DNA of 64,000 nucleotides. Source: Sequoia sempervirens (taxonomy: Eukaryota; Streptophyta; Pinopsida; Cupressales; Cupressaceae). The notes beneath the pieces were generated by a model that was given only the letters and a program-made list of their open reading frames with translations, was not told the DNA's origin and did not search any database. Below are positions 11,268-22,485 of the stretch, piece by piece (the first letter of the stretch is position 1; every line of letters starts with the position of its first letter). The position numbers and the translations under genes were made by a program. Location: the NCBI GenBank assembly GCA_007258455.2, contig VDFB02358134.1, positions 216,427,565-216,491,564 of the forward strand, given 5' to 3'.

Positions 11268-13351
11268 TGTAAGGAAAGACTCTAGTGCCGAAATCGCTTT
11301 CCTAATGTTAGTTCACAAGGGAACAATGCAGGAGTACTTTTAATTTCAAAATACAGAACATTAAGATTCACATGAAAAAGGATAGAACAAAATAAACAAT
11401 AATCTCAACAAAGAATGAACACCAAATTTACATTGGAAAACCCTTTCGAGAAAAAAAAACCCACCACCAAAGAAAGATCACTTTATTCATAGTAAAATGA
11501 AATTACAATAAAGTTACATATTCCTTCTTCACAGGTATTTGTTCACTAATATTACACAACAACATTACAATCAGGTCAATCACGTAGTTCTTATAGACCA
11601 CAATCAATCACAACACTGTTACAATGTTCTTTCAACATACAATACACGCTCAACCAAAACAATCTTTCTCCTTCCAACACAACACCCAATTGGTCCGTCG
11701 TTTTTAATTCTCACGAAGACCCTTTGATTTCCAAGAATATTTTATCCAAATTGATTCAGTTCATTCAACTGTCAAAGAAGTCCAACCGTCAACATTATCC
11801 TAGGGTGATCCCACTAAGTCGGTTTACAATTTCTGGGAGATTCTAATTTTTGCTAAAATCACACATTTTTAGAAAATATAATGATTTAAGCCTTAAAAAG
11901 TTCCATTTAAAGCATTCCAATTGAAGAGGGTTTGATCAAACTACCTTAGATCAAACCCCCTTGGATAGAACCCCGCTACTTTTAAACCATACCTATAACA
12001 GAGTCTCCTTTACACCTATCAAAATGCTGATAAAAAACTGCTTTTGATTTACCTTCTGGGGGATCAAATGAATTCATTTAAAATTTATTTTTTGTAAGTA
12101 TGTAGTCCTTATTATAAGCTTCCGAAAAGGTATAATTTTAAATAAATTTAATTTAATTATTATGTTTAATATTTTTTATTTCTTATGAATGTAGCTTTTT
12201 CACTGAAATTCAAGCTCTCTGTTCTGCACATGTGGAAAAATAGAATATTATCAAAAAAAATATTTAAAAAATATGAGTGCACTAGATATTGAAGTCCTTG
12301 ATCCAACAAAAATAATAATTGAATTTTGATACATACAAAAAAAGTTGTGTTATATAGTTCGCTTATGTCGAATTGTAATTGGTTTGACTTCAAAACTTGA
12401 TTAAGGAAAAATATTCAATAAAACACTATGAAACCAATTGGAAGCACTAGATATTGTAGTTAAAAATCTAAATTAAAAAAAAAAGAATTTTATCCTTCAT
12501 GGAAAAAAAGTTATGTGAACTATATGGTGAGCGTCACTCAAAAATGGTGTTTACTAAAAAAAACTAGGTTTTGAAGGAGATGGAAAAAAAAGTTCAATCT
12601 GATTCCAATTTTTTTTTTTGAATATATATTTAGAATATATAGACAAAATGTCACAAATCACTACTTTGCATCATCTTCAAATTCCTCACAGTTTAGCCGC
12701 TATAGGTGCTCGAAAGTGAATATTTTGTTAGAAAAAATTAGTTTACTGTCCAGTTTGGCCAAAATTGTAAACCAGAATTGTGGGATCACCCCCCACATTG
12801 GTGCAGAATATAAATGGTCAATAGTTTAAATCCAAAAGCCAGAAGACTTTACGTGTCTACAAGATGGCCTTTTGTTATTTACTCACTAGTACATCCGCGG
12901 CCTCAATACACCCATCGACATGGCTCCAACGAAGTGAACACCCATTGGCATGTCGCATAAACATTTAACTTCAGAAACACCACATGGAGGTTAGGAATTT
13001 CCTGGATGCCGTGACAAGCCAATACCACTATCGCCTATTTAGAGAAAACTTGAACTTTGCAATCTCCACTACAGGTTAGAGAATTCCCAGATGCTACGAC
13101 AATGATGGAGATTGGCCAGTCAGGAAGTTAAGAAACTTCTGAACTCCCCAACAAGGTTCTAAAGTTAAAGAAAACAATGATGCCGTGACCAACACACTAT
13201 CGTCAAGTTAGTAACTTTTAGAACCTTGCGACTTAGGATCCAAGGTTAAAAAATCCAGTGATCAACTGACAATGAGGACTAAACAAAGGAAAAGAATGCC
13301 AAGTCTTTAACAAAGATTCAAGCCAACAAGTTGAGGCAAAATTTTCCAACA
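11268..13351 (-). mobile_element. Solo Copia-type LTR, minus orientation
   Basis: Starts TGTAAGGAAAG and ends TTTTCCAACA (TG...CA), flanked by perfect 5-bp target duplications TGGGA (11263-11267 and 13352-13356). Its start and the segment near 11440 (AACACCAAATTTAC..GGAAAACCCT) match the LTRs of the complete Copia element at 53733 and 59544, so it belongs to a related family. No internal region, primer binding site or polypurine tract is present. Without the DNA transposon nested at 11803-12791 the LTR is about 1.1 kb, shorter than the 1.64-kb relatives. Confidence 0.88.
11803..12791. mobile_element. DNA transposon with terminal inverted repeats, no transposase seen
   Basis: The left end GGGTGATCCCAC..GGTTTACAATTT and the right end AAATTGTAAACC..GTGGGATCACCC are inverted repeats of about 30 bp with a few mismatches. 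The interior is AT-rich and non-coding. It lies inside the solo LTR, which makes it the younger insertion. ACATT occurs just outside both ends (11792-11796 and 12795-12799), but the spacing to the inverted repeats is unequal, so the target duplication and the superfamily remain open. Confidence 0.65.
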
Positions 13352-13356
13352 TGGGA

Positions 13357-13700
13357 GAAAATGATTAGAAAAGGAAGGAGGGAAATGGGGAGAGAGAGAG
13401 AGGGAGATAGAGAGAGATTTGAGAAAAAAGAGTACAAAGGGGAGGAGGGAGGGAGGGGTGGAGAGAGATATAGAGATTTTGAGGGAGAGAGGATACATAG
13501 ATTTTGGGGAGAGGGATTGAGGCACAAAGAGATGAATATCGATAGAGAGAGATGTAGAGAGAGTTAGAGACTGAGGTGGAGGAAGAGAGGATAGAGAGAT
13601 TTTTGGGGGAGGGATGGAGGCAAAAAGAGATGAATATTGATAGAGAGATATAAAGAGAGTTAGAGACTGAGGTGGAGGGAGAGAGCGTTGAATAGTTAGA
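13357..13700. repeat. GA-rich tract, continuation
   Basis: Polypurine DNA. A 110-bp segment is tandemly duplicated: GATGAATAT(C/T)GATAGAGAGA ... GTTAGAGACTGAGGTGGAGG at about 13530-13582 and 13630-13680. Open frames on either strand are composition artefacts. Confidence 0.8.
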
Positions 13701-13724
13701 TTCAAGAACATGATGATTTTAGTG

Positions 13725-14135
13725 CAGGCCAAAACACGAGCATGTTTTTGCTCACACAAAACAGGCACGCATTTTGGCTCGCACAGAACACACACACGTT
13801 TTGACTCGTATAGAACACACAGGCGTTTTGGCTTACACAGAACACACATGCATTTTGGTTCACACAAAACACACACGTGTTTTGGCTTGCATAAAACACA
13901 CACGTGTTTTGGCTTGCACAGAACACGCATGCATTTTGGCTCACACAAAACACACATGAATTTTGGCTCGCACAGAACACGCATGCGTTTTGGCTCACAT
14001 AGAACATGCGCACGTTTTGGCTTGCATAGAATAGGCACGTATTTTGGCTCGCACATAACACACACACATTTTGGCTCGCACAGAACATGCACACGTTTTG
14101 GCTAGCACAAAACACACACATGTTTTGGCTTGTAA
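13725..14135. repeat. 30-bp minisatellite (about 14 units)
   Basis: A tandem array of a 30-bp unit of the form ACACGCATGCATTTTGGCTC + GCACAGAAC. Many units hold short palindromes such as ACACGTGT or GCATGC. Because 30 is a multiple of three, all frames stay open and give CVLCEPK-type peptide repeats. I regard those frames as artefacts. Confidence 0.9.
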
Positions 14136-14960
14136 TTAGGCTTGGATGACAAGCCTTAGGCTTGGATGGTTCATTTGCCTCATTTTCATGTGATTTTTTC
14201 CTCTATTATTGTTTTTCAACTTGCTTGTCATCAACTTTACACATTATAAATCAAATCTTAGTAAAATTACCACCATAATTTTAGACGTCTCCTAAGCTTT
14301 GTAACCATATATATTTTTTATATTTGAACTATATTAACATGTTTATTTTTAATTTCTTTCACTAATGTTTTCATAGTTATCAAAGACATATATGTACTGA
14401 ATTTTTTTAATAACTTTTGACCTACTTGTCCAAATTTGAATATATATATATATATTGTTCTACACTTCATTCTTTACACATTGGAATTTTTTTTGCATTT
14501 TTAATTATTTTGGTGCAGGTTATGTGACACACATGCTCGGTGATGCAATTTTCAAGATGCATCCACTTTGAAAAATCATAAAAAAAATACTCAATAAAAA
14601 ATTACAAAAAAATATACAACTTCTACTACTCACTCTTAACTATATTTCTATCAATGGGTTTTTGAAAAAACTAAATGCAACTAAAAAAATTAAGGGGCGC
14701 ACACGAGACACTATGTTATGTTTTGCTGAAAAAATAGGAACACTTTTGTGTGCATGAAACATTTGATCCTCTTAATCTTATCTATTTTTGAAAAAAAATT
14801 AGTAGTTTAGAAACTAGATTTAGAGTACTACAGTTCTTGTTCTTTTGGTGTCTTCAAATTTTGAGTGCATGAATCTCAAAATACTCTTCCAAGTTCAAGT
14901 TTAGCTGATTTCAGAAAAAAAGTGGCCACTTTTTGACCCCATTTTTGTGTGCACTTACCC
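14136..14960. repeat. Dispersed repeat, copy 2
   Basis: Second, diverged copy of the sequence at 8721-9610, sharing landmarks in the same order and orientation and ending at AAAAAGTGGCCACT..TGCACTTACCC. The minisatellite at 13725-14135 occupies the place of the 74-bp hairpin array in copy 1. Confidence 0.7.
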
Positions 14961-15065
14961 AAAATTAAATAAAAAATAACATCAATATAAAAATTTTATC
15001 ATTACAATTTTAAAGTTGAAGAGGGGAAAAAGGTTGAAAGTAAATTTAAAATGGAAGATAAAGCA

Positions 15066-15825
15066 ATGAAAAGAACAATACCTTCACCTGGAATCTTTGC
15101 TTCTCTCCTTGATGAGTGAAAATGGAGTGCACCCTTATTTCATTTGGTTTGCTCTTTGATATGTTGATATGTGGATTGCTCAATGCTCTAGCATAGCCTT
15201 AATATGATTTGATAATGACAAGATATCAAAATGATAACATATAGGTATGATTGCTTCAAAGTTTATACATTAGGAGGTTTGATGAGGGATGAGAGCCTCT
15301 AGATATAGAGTGTTGAAGAGGTAAAATCAATTGCTAAGAATGGTTGATGATGGATGGCTAAGATTGAAGGAGGATTAGGGCTTAGATGAAAGATGTAGTC
15401 ATGCGACAAGTGGCACATGAGGGATATGATTTAGGTTTAATATTATGATGATGACAAAATATCCTTATGAGAATGGCTAGGATTAAGAGGTTTAGATGAG
15501 ATGAATGGATAAGATGAAAAGTTAGTTTGACTATTGGGGAGGTGCCTAGGTTCAATGAATCCAAACAAGGAGTTAGATATGTGAAGGGGACACTATAATG
15601 AAAAATTTAGATTAGATCCACGTGAAGACGATAAAGATCTAGGATTAAATGAACAAGGGTAGAGGATAAAGGGGAATTAATTAAATAAATAAAGTATTTA
15701 TTTAATTAATGGGATAATGTGAGGGCAAAATAATTAAATAAAGATTAAATATTTATTTAATTAATGGTCTAAGGATAGGTTAAAATTAGGTGTGGTTGGG
15801 TAAGGTCATATTTTAGGTGTCTCCA
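15066..15825 (-). mobile_element. Probable solo LTR, minus orientation
   Basis: Read on the minus strand it begins TGGAGACACCTAAAATATGA, resembling the TGTAGACA start of the LTRs at 32155 and 44721. It contains blocks of TTAATTAAATAAA like those LTRs. AAAGCA flanks both sides (15060-15065 and 15826-15831), but the left end does not start exactly with TG, so the boundaries may be one or two bases off. Confidence 0.5.
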
Positions 15826-15831
15826 AAAGCA

Positions 15832-16313
15832 CATCCCAGAAAATGGTTGTCAATATATTTTGTTTTAGTTGTGGATAATGTAACTATCTATTGTCCCTTG
15901 TTCATCTAGCTAATTACTACTCCAAAAAGAATAAAAAACATAACTACTCATTGACATGTATTGTTATTGAAATCTCTAGCCAATCAAAATCTACAATACA
16001 AGGAGATGATTACAATTAATGTATTAGATGCCTTAACATACAAGGACATGACAACATATCACACAAAATTGAATTTAGTTGGCCCTAGGTAGGAAGGGTA
16101 AAGGTGTGAAGTCAATTACATTTGAATTTTTAAAAAAATCATAATTATGAAGACGACCTTATAACCATTAACTAATTCCAAAAATATTGATAAATAAAAC
16201 ATACATATAAAGAAGTGCAAATATGTGTGTGATAATCAAGTGGATAATACAAATGTATAAAGATGTATAAATATGTGAAAGAAGATAAATAGTAAACACA
16301 TAGAATGCTATAA
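15832..16313. other. AT-rich non-coding DNA
   Basis: No gene, RNA or repeat structure recognised. Short ATAAATATGTG-like reiterations occur at about 16200-16290. Confidence 0.5.
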
Positions 16314-16326
16314 AATAGAGGCATAT

Positions 16327-16500
16327 GGGGCGGGGGCCCTAGCTTAATTGGCTAAAGCATTCTCTTGCAAGCAAGAGGTCACGACGTCTAGGCTCCCCTA
16401 TCCCCTTAGTACCAGAAGACGTGTCATGCTAGCGTCACCGGTCACGTGAAAAAAAATTACCAGATACATTGCAGTTTATAAAAAGAGCTACCCAAAAAAA
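16327..16500 (+). mobile_element. tRNA-derived SINE
   Basis: The tRNA-like head has a good A box (TAGCTTAATTGG, 16340-16351) and a B box (GGTCACGACGTCTAGGC, 16377-16393), the RNA polymerase III internal promoter. A tRNA-unrelated body follows and ends in an A-rich tail. Flanking near-direct repeats AATAGAGGCATAT (16314-16326) and AATAGAAGCGTAT (16501-16513) look like an 11/13-matched target duplication. The anticodon arm does not fold with a seven-base loop, so this is not a functional tRNA gene. Confidence 0.8.
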
Positions 16501-16619
16501 AATAGAAGCGTATAAATAAAATAAAATAAAAAATCTACCTTTACACTTATCAATATATCTACAAAATTTCATCATTACATTTTGAGAACATTCCCAAAAA
16601 GGCCGTCAATTCTAAACCT

Positions 16620-17317
16620 TTAATGTGACTAAATCAGCTACTCGGTTTACCGAATTCGGAACATGGTGCTTCAATTCCAATATCCCCCTTGATTGGTAAA
16701 GATGAACCTCATTCGAGGCACTAGACTGACAGCCAATGCCCATCCCCAAACATGAATCTTTTGGGCTAGCCGAAAAAAGTGGTTTTCACAAGTCCACAAA
16801 CGACGGAGCGTCAGTGGTGCGTTAATGTCCTCCGTCACAAACAGTGAAAGAACTGAAAAAGAAAAGACATGTGGCTACCGGTGACTTGAAGGCATATGCA
16901 AAAAGAGTCTGCATGTGGCAATTGCTAATTTGAAGAGCCAGACAACCCATCAGACCGGACCTCAACCTTGATTCTCGACTCTCCACCAATAGTAGTCCGT
17001 CCATTCCCCAGAACCCCAACCACTCGCACACAGATCTATCAATCTATCATGGTCATTGCTGTACTCTCTTCTATTTCATTCGGGCTTTTTCTTTCTCTAC
17101 TGTACTGTTAGAACGTCGTCAATTTAGAGCAACCAACGGTGTTCTCTCTCATAATAACGTGGCCCTTTCTTCACTGTACGCCCACATTTCCACCGTTCAT
17201 CATCCATGACCTCGTGATCAGCTCATCATCGTATTCTAGGTTGCTTCTTCCCCACTTTCTTTTTCATGTTTGCACAACTGCAACTGCCGGCGAAGAGAAA
17301 ACTGGTCGGTAGCCTTT
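16620..17317 (+). promoter_or_regulatory. Presumed promoter and 5' leader of the cellular gene
   Basis: DNA upstream of the reading frame at 17318, richer in G+C than its surroundings. I see no convincing TATA box. The frame is opened by an in-frame TAG at 17237-17239 within ATTCTAG|GTT, which could also be a 3' splice site and would imply an upstream exon. An ATG at 17266 opens a different short frame (about 40 codons) overlapping the likely start, so it would act as an upstream ORF if the leader is unspliced. Confidence 0.35.
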
Positions 17318-18208
17318 ATGGGTCGGTTGGATTGGGCGAGAACCTGCTTTGCAATGCAAGGAAATCAACAGTCTGCCTCAAGGGCTGATGAGATAATGGC
17401 CAAGTACAGGCCAATTGCTCCCAAACCCCCTCTTCATACGACTTCAAAATTAGGTAAGCCGGCTTCTGACTCTATATCTGCCTTGGGTTTTCTTTCAACT
17501 TTCAATACTACCCACAAGAGAAACAATACTGTGGAAAACTGTAATGGCGGCCGCAATAGAAGTGGACAGAGGAGGAGGGCCTCTGATTTTCGAGGCCATT
17601 CACCCAGAGCCCTAAAGAAATCAAGAGGCCCCAACATCCCCACTGAGGGCAAAAACACCCGTGAGATTGTATTTCCCAGTGTAAAAGTTGATGGGCCTGA
17701 AATTATCCTTCCTTCAGCTCTTGATAAAGAATTGGAAGCTGTGGAGAGAACAGCGGCCAATGCTTTTAATGGAAGCAGTGTGTTGGATGAAAAATATGCT
17801 GGATCTGAACAATGGGTCGATATAAAAGTGGTAATGAAGTCAATTGGGGAGGTGGGTTTGGAGAATCCTGTATCAAACGTAGAACCTGAGCCTGTGCCTA
17901 CAGTGGCTGAGAGTCAATGTGGTTGTGGGTCTGCTAGATTTTTTGTTTTCCCTATTGTTAGTGATATTCTGCAGGAAGAGGAGAAAAATCTGGTTACTCT
18001 TCCACTCCTTCCACCCACACCACTCTTGCAGAAAGGTTCAGTCTTGAGTTCTAATGCTTCTAATCCATCATGCGATAAAGAGGATATTCCATTGAGACTT
18101 TTTGGTAGAGATTTCAGCCATAAAGAAGTCGGATCCTACCAAATTAGTAATAATGAAAGCCCAAAGCCTAAAAAGAATGTACCCATTGTTGGCCTTTCAT
18201 TCATCTGA
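17318..18208 (+). CDS. Plant protein of unknown function (YRPIAPKP motif)
   Basis: The only frame in the window that reads like an intact cellular gene: about 296 codons without a break, ending in TGA at 18206-18208. The start is uncertain. ATG 17318 (MGRLDWAR) and ATG 17354 (MQGNQQSASRADE) are both in frame, and the second begins close to the most protein-like segment. Near the N-terminus is ADEIMAKYRPIAPKP, a motif I associate with uncharacterised plant nuclear-type proteins. It is followed by a basic region rich in Arg and Ser (GQRRRASDFRGHSPRALKKS) that could be a nuclear localisation signal, then an acidic, Pro-rich C-terminal half with a CGCGSARFFVFP patch. No transmembrane segment or known catalytic domain is visible. 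Function is unknown; a transcription-related role would be speculation. The unbroken frame contrasts with all transposon frames around it. Confidence 0.7.
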   Translation: MGRLDWARTCFAMQGNQQSASRADEIMAKYRPIAPKPPLHTTSKLGKPASDSISALGFLSTFNTTHKRNNTVENCNGGRNRSGQRRRASDFRGHSPRALKKSRGPNIPTEGKNTREIVFPSVKVDGPEIILPSALDKELEAVERTAANAFNGSSVLDEKYAGSEQWVDIKVVMKSIGEVGLENPVSNVEPEPVPTVAESQCGCGSARFFVFPIVSDILQEEEKNLVTLPLLPPTPLLQKGSVLSSNASNPSCDKEDIPLRLFGRDFSHKEVGSYQISNNESPKPKKNVPIVGLSFI

Positions 18209-18579
18209 GTGATGTATTATAAGTCCTTTGTTAGTCATTTTGTTGTTGAACAGTTACTGTGCGGAAGTTCTGTGGTTCAGTTTTGTATATATTTGAGAGG
18301 ATTTCAGAAACTGCCGAGGCCAAGAGTTGTATCAGATACACTGACTACCTACCGTAATTTCTTGGTCCTTTCCCTCTGCAAGTCTGTCTTGTATAAACCA
18401 CACTGGATTTGAAGCTGTCTTCCAGAGTAAATATGTAGCAACTCCAAGGAATGACCACAGAAAACAGGAAATTTGTAGATACATAGATCAGGTCTTGCGG
18501 TCCATTAGAATGTTTATATATTATGTAAATATCTGGATCATATCTTACTAGCGTCCATAAGCCTATATAGTTATTGTTA

Positions 18580-18613
18580 AATAAAAATGCATTGTATTCT
18601 GATTTTCAATAAA
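18580..18613 (+). terminator. Candidate polyadenylation signals
   Basis: AATAAA at 18580-18585 and 18608-18613, about 375-400 bases after the stop codon of the gene at 17318-18208, in AT-rich DNA. Distance and composition suit a plant 3' UTR. Confidence 0.45.
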
Positions 18614-18654
18614 TTAATAAATACGATCAAATGTGCAGTCCGATAGCTGTATAG

Positions 18655-18770
18655 ACAATATGATCGTCAAATATATTTTGCATGCTAATCTTGTGTGTCT
18701 TCAATATATTGCACATCAACAAAAGGGTTTAACTCATAACCAAACACATTTTATATTTATATTGTTAGGT
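18655..18770. repeat. Long direct repeat, left copy
   Basis: About 115 bp (TTTTGCATGCTAATCTTGTG ... CAACAAAAGGGTTTAACTCA ... ) matched with substitutions at 20978-21090 in the same orientation. Confidence 0.7.
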
Positions 18771-19030
18771 ACATGGGATATGATATTATAATGTATGTAG
18801 TTGGATGGAAATGTCAACATGGTACATATCTCTTAAATTAGTTGTATTAGATTATGTGGACAAATTGTGTAATTAATTATATCAAGCAATGAGTGAGCCT
18901 TCATTAGGATTACCCCTCCATTATATTATTAGTAGGCCTATATAAAGGAGGTGATTATCATTGTAATGATATGTGTTGAATGTTTGTGTGAAATTATATT
19001 CACATTTTACCTGGATTTTTTATTAAGAAT
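18763..19030 (+). repeat. LTR-like fragment
   Basis: Starts TGTTAGGTACATGGG and carries a TATA box (CCTATATAAAGGAGG, about 18948-18962) followed by a TTGTAATG-rich stretch, the usual arrangement of a plant Copia LTR in plus orientation. The 3' end and target duplications were not found. Confidence 0.35.
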
Positions 19031-20977
19031 TTATTTTCCTATTTTTAATTTATAAATCTTGTGACATGAAATTTATTTTTATTTTTCCATCTTTTCTATT
19101 TTTGACATATGTGGATGCATATCTTCTTGTAATTTTTTATATGCAATCAATGGAATGAATGAATGAATGCACCAATATTTATTTTGTATCTTTTTTTTTT
19201 CTTCTAATTTATGCATTTGTAGCAAGCTCTCTTTTGTAAAAGAACTATTGCTGTTGATATTAACTCTTTTAGAGATACATATTATCTTAGGGTTTTATAC
19301 ATTTTGCATTAAATTTACATGTTTTTCTTTGATATCTTAGGTTTTATCCATGACGTTGTAATCATGCATCTTGGTGTAAAAAAGATCTTATCATTTCACT
19401 CAAAATATGTAAAAACCTCTAGATCCATATAAAGAACATTAGATTTGGACTTAAGAGTTTCTAAGGTAATTTTTTGGAGGGGGCATGACCTTATGAATAG
19501 TGTCCCATCACGAACAATGATTTTGGTAGTGAGTAGTCATTTTTATCATGAATAGTATTTTTTCTGGTCGTGAATAGTGTTTTCAAGTTGTGAATAGTGT
19601 TTTCAACCTCTTTTTTCATACATAATGGGACAATCTTGTTTTGGAGGGCATATCTTGAGTATACGATGTCATTTTTTTGCAAAAAAAGGTGTCGTAAAGT
19701 TGGTTCCAAGCACTTTCCAATGGTGCTAGTATATTTTAAAAGTTTTATTATTTTTTCATTTTGTTGTTAGTTGAAGTCAAAATTATATTTTTGGCTTTTG
19801 AGCTCAAAAATTTCTCTAAGAATACTTTTTTTTTAGATCAAATAGGTATTGATGAGCTCTTCTTAGCCATTCATGTAATTTTTCTAGATTCAATTATATG
19901 ATCTTTTATTTAATATTTTATCAATTTTATACAGTCTAGTTAATAGCTTGGACATTCTAGCACTTGGAGAAGTTCTATTTTTTTGGGTGGGCTTCATTTT
20001 ATCTCTTTGATTCTGTATTTATTTTTATTAATTTGTAATCATGTGTCTAATTTATAGATTAAATTTAATTACTATGGGAAAGAAAAGACATACAATAGGT
20101 GAACATATTTTGAAGGAATTCAATTATCTAAGACTTCTTTATGAAATTTATGAATTTAGATAACTTTGTAGAGAAAATGACATCAATTTTCTAGATTATT
20201 TTAATGTAGCATTTATATATGCATTTGATGTTCACTCATAGACATCTTATGTGGAGACATCATTTAAGGATGAGCAATGTAATCAAATGATATGCATTGA
20301 GATATCTACTCCATCATCACCTATTGTTACTTTATAGTTTAGTGTTGCTTCTTTAAAAGCTTTCAATGATTCTTTGTATTAGGACAAACTTAGTCTTCCA
20401 AATCCAACTCAATGAGATTCTTATTTTTCAAACATTTCATCCTTATTTGTGGAGTCTCACATTTCTAATTTAGAGAATTCATTAGAGGATTTGTATTACC
20501 TTTTCGATATCAATGATATCATCACATATTTATTTTCCAGATGTAGTTTATATTTTGATTAGTCTATAATGTTACAAATTATTAACTTAATGTTTAGTCT
20601 ATCATGTTTTATTTATAAAATAAAATTGTGATTCTATTGATTATTTTAAGTACTTTTAATTTAATTTTAGAATTGGATTAGTTTAGATCTTTAGGTTTTA
20701 TTTCTTTAGGTTTAGATTGTGCTCTAGTTTAATTCCTTGGACATAACCATATACACAATATTATTTCACCTTTTTAAAATTTAATTTTACCAATTATGGA
20801 GTCAATAGTCAAGGGAACTAATTATTACTTGTCCAAAAAAAAAATTTATGTATTATGATATTTTATTTGATGATAAGTCTTAAGAAACTACTGATATGGC
20901 ACTTATTGTCAAAAGTATCCATAAAGGCATTATCAAGCACTTACATTTTTCTTGCATCTTCATAAATAGATACTACA
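19031..20977. other. AT-rich non-coding DNA
   Basis: No supported gene. Three near-identical phrases TGAATAGTGTTTTC/TGAATAGTATTTTT occur at 19495-19610. Short open frames here are isolated and low-complexity. The stretch 20060-20560 has a faintly protein-like composition on the plus strand but many stops. Confidence 0.5.
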
Positions 20978-21090
20978 TCATCATCAAATGTTTTTTGCAT
21001 ACTAGTCTTGTGTGTATTCAATATATAACATATCAACAAAAGGGTTTAACTCATAACTAAATAAGTTTCATACTTGTATTAATAGGTGAA
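20978..21090. repeat. Long direct repeat, right copy
   Basis: Partner of 18655-18770. The shared core includes ATCAACAAAAGGGTTTAACT. The intervening 2.2 kb may be an insertion or the remains of an element bounded by these repeats. Confidence 0.7.
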
Positions 21091-21400
21091 ATGAAGAGGA
21101 AAGGAATCCCCAAAGGTTTTATGATGTTGTATAGAACCTTAGGAATCTTAAAATAGGTGTTGTTTCCCTAATTTCATTAAGGAGAGAGATCACAAGGTGT
21201 GAAGATTGACTTTCAACCTCAATGGTGAGTCAATCAGACTTGGATCTCAGTCCTTAGGACATTAGTAAATGTCTAGAAACAAAAACAAATGATTTGATGC
21301 ACTTAAAATAATTGAACAACAAGACCTAATACAAAAAATGAATATTCTCAAAAGTACAAAAATGGAAATGATAGTTTGGAGGAAGATTTGAGAAGGGTCT

Positions 21401-22444
21401 TGTTGATGGGTGTTTTTGCACTTCTCAACAAAGGCAACACACAAGTGCATTACTTCTCTTCAAAGGAAACTTCCTACAAACAAGTTACAGAAAATTACCC
21501 CAAGGTCTCTCGGGTGTGAGGTCATGACTTGCAAACACAACTCAGTGGATTGATGTGATTTGTTGGTAATCACAACCTGGGCATGGAAAATTGCTAAGTT
21601 GGAAGGAGATTGGATCTTCAAATGGAGTACCTGAGATTCTAGAAGTGATGTGCAATTATTGCAAGTTCAAATCAGTAGTCTAAAACTCTATGGGTAACAT
21701 CAGATTTGGCTTTACAATGATGTTGGAACTTTGCCTAAACTACTATTTCAAATAAAGGTCAAAAGGGAAAAGGTAGGTAAGAGTTCCTAGACCTACAACT
21801 ACTGATGAACAGTGACAATGAAGGACGCTACAGTGGACAACCTTCCTATAACTGAGTTCCACTTAATTAAACAATCATACAGTCTCATGAAATTAGTGCT
21901 ATCTTCTAAGGTCTACAAATTTTTAGCTGTTCATTCACCATAAAGCATGAATAAAATATGAAATTTTATGTGCAACAATGAATTTATGTTTAGACTAGCT
22001 TTACACTACTATTCATCATCAACAACCAGCAAAAAACATGAACATGGAAAGCATCAACACCATATCATTTTTCAATATCAATGGACAACATGAACTAAAC
22101 TACTAAAACTACTTGAAAGCACCTAGAACAACAAAGTAAATCTATCTAAATCTATCAAATGTGAGAAGATGAATCATGCAACATGTGAGAAACACAAGAA
22201 TCCACCAAAAACAATGAAATTCTATTGAAATTTCTGCAACATGTCTTTACAACAACTCAACTCTCTCTTGAAAATGAGAGGAGACTCCCTATTTATAGTT
22301 TTCCAAAAGTGAAATGAATGGCTAGGATTTGCTCATTGTGTAGCCAAGTTTCATTTTACATTAGGGTTTCACCTACCCCTAAAACATTACTAATATAAGA
22401 TACAATTTTGTCGCATTCCTATTTTGTCCTATAGTGCCCTGACA
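21401..22444 (-). mobile_element. 3' LTR of gypsy element A
   Basis: Matches 37931-38974 along its whole length (about 1,044 bp each). On the minus strand it runs TGTCAGGGCA ... ACCCATCAACA. A TATA box on that strand lies at about 22288-22297 (CTATAAATAGGG). Beyond its right end come the stop codon of the 3' ORF and a purine-rich stretch (minus strand GAGAAAAAGAAGG, about 22470-22485), a likely polypurine tract, although it lies some 25 bases from the TG I chose. The exact LTR start is therefore uncertain by that amount. Confidence 0.8.
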
Positions 22445-22485
22445 CTGTAGTAGTTTTGTCTTTTGGTGACTGCCTTCTTTTTCTC

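Noticed and set aside
13307..14121. Cys-rich repeat proteins (CVLCEPK / CVFCASQN repeats) on both strands
   Set aside because: The 30-bp minisatellite keeps all frames open, and different frames give equally regular peptides. No evidence of coding.
16331..16402. A functional tRNA gene
   Set aside because: A and B boxes are present but the anticodon arm lacks a seven-base loop, and the unit has a SINE body, A-rich tail and target duplication.
19491..19709. Small minus-strand frame containing repeated TIHN/TIHD
   Set aside because: Explained by the tandem GAATAGTGTTTT phrases; no support as a gene.
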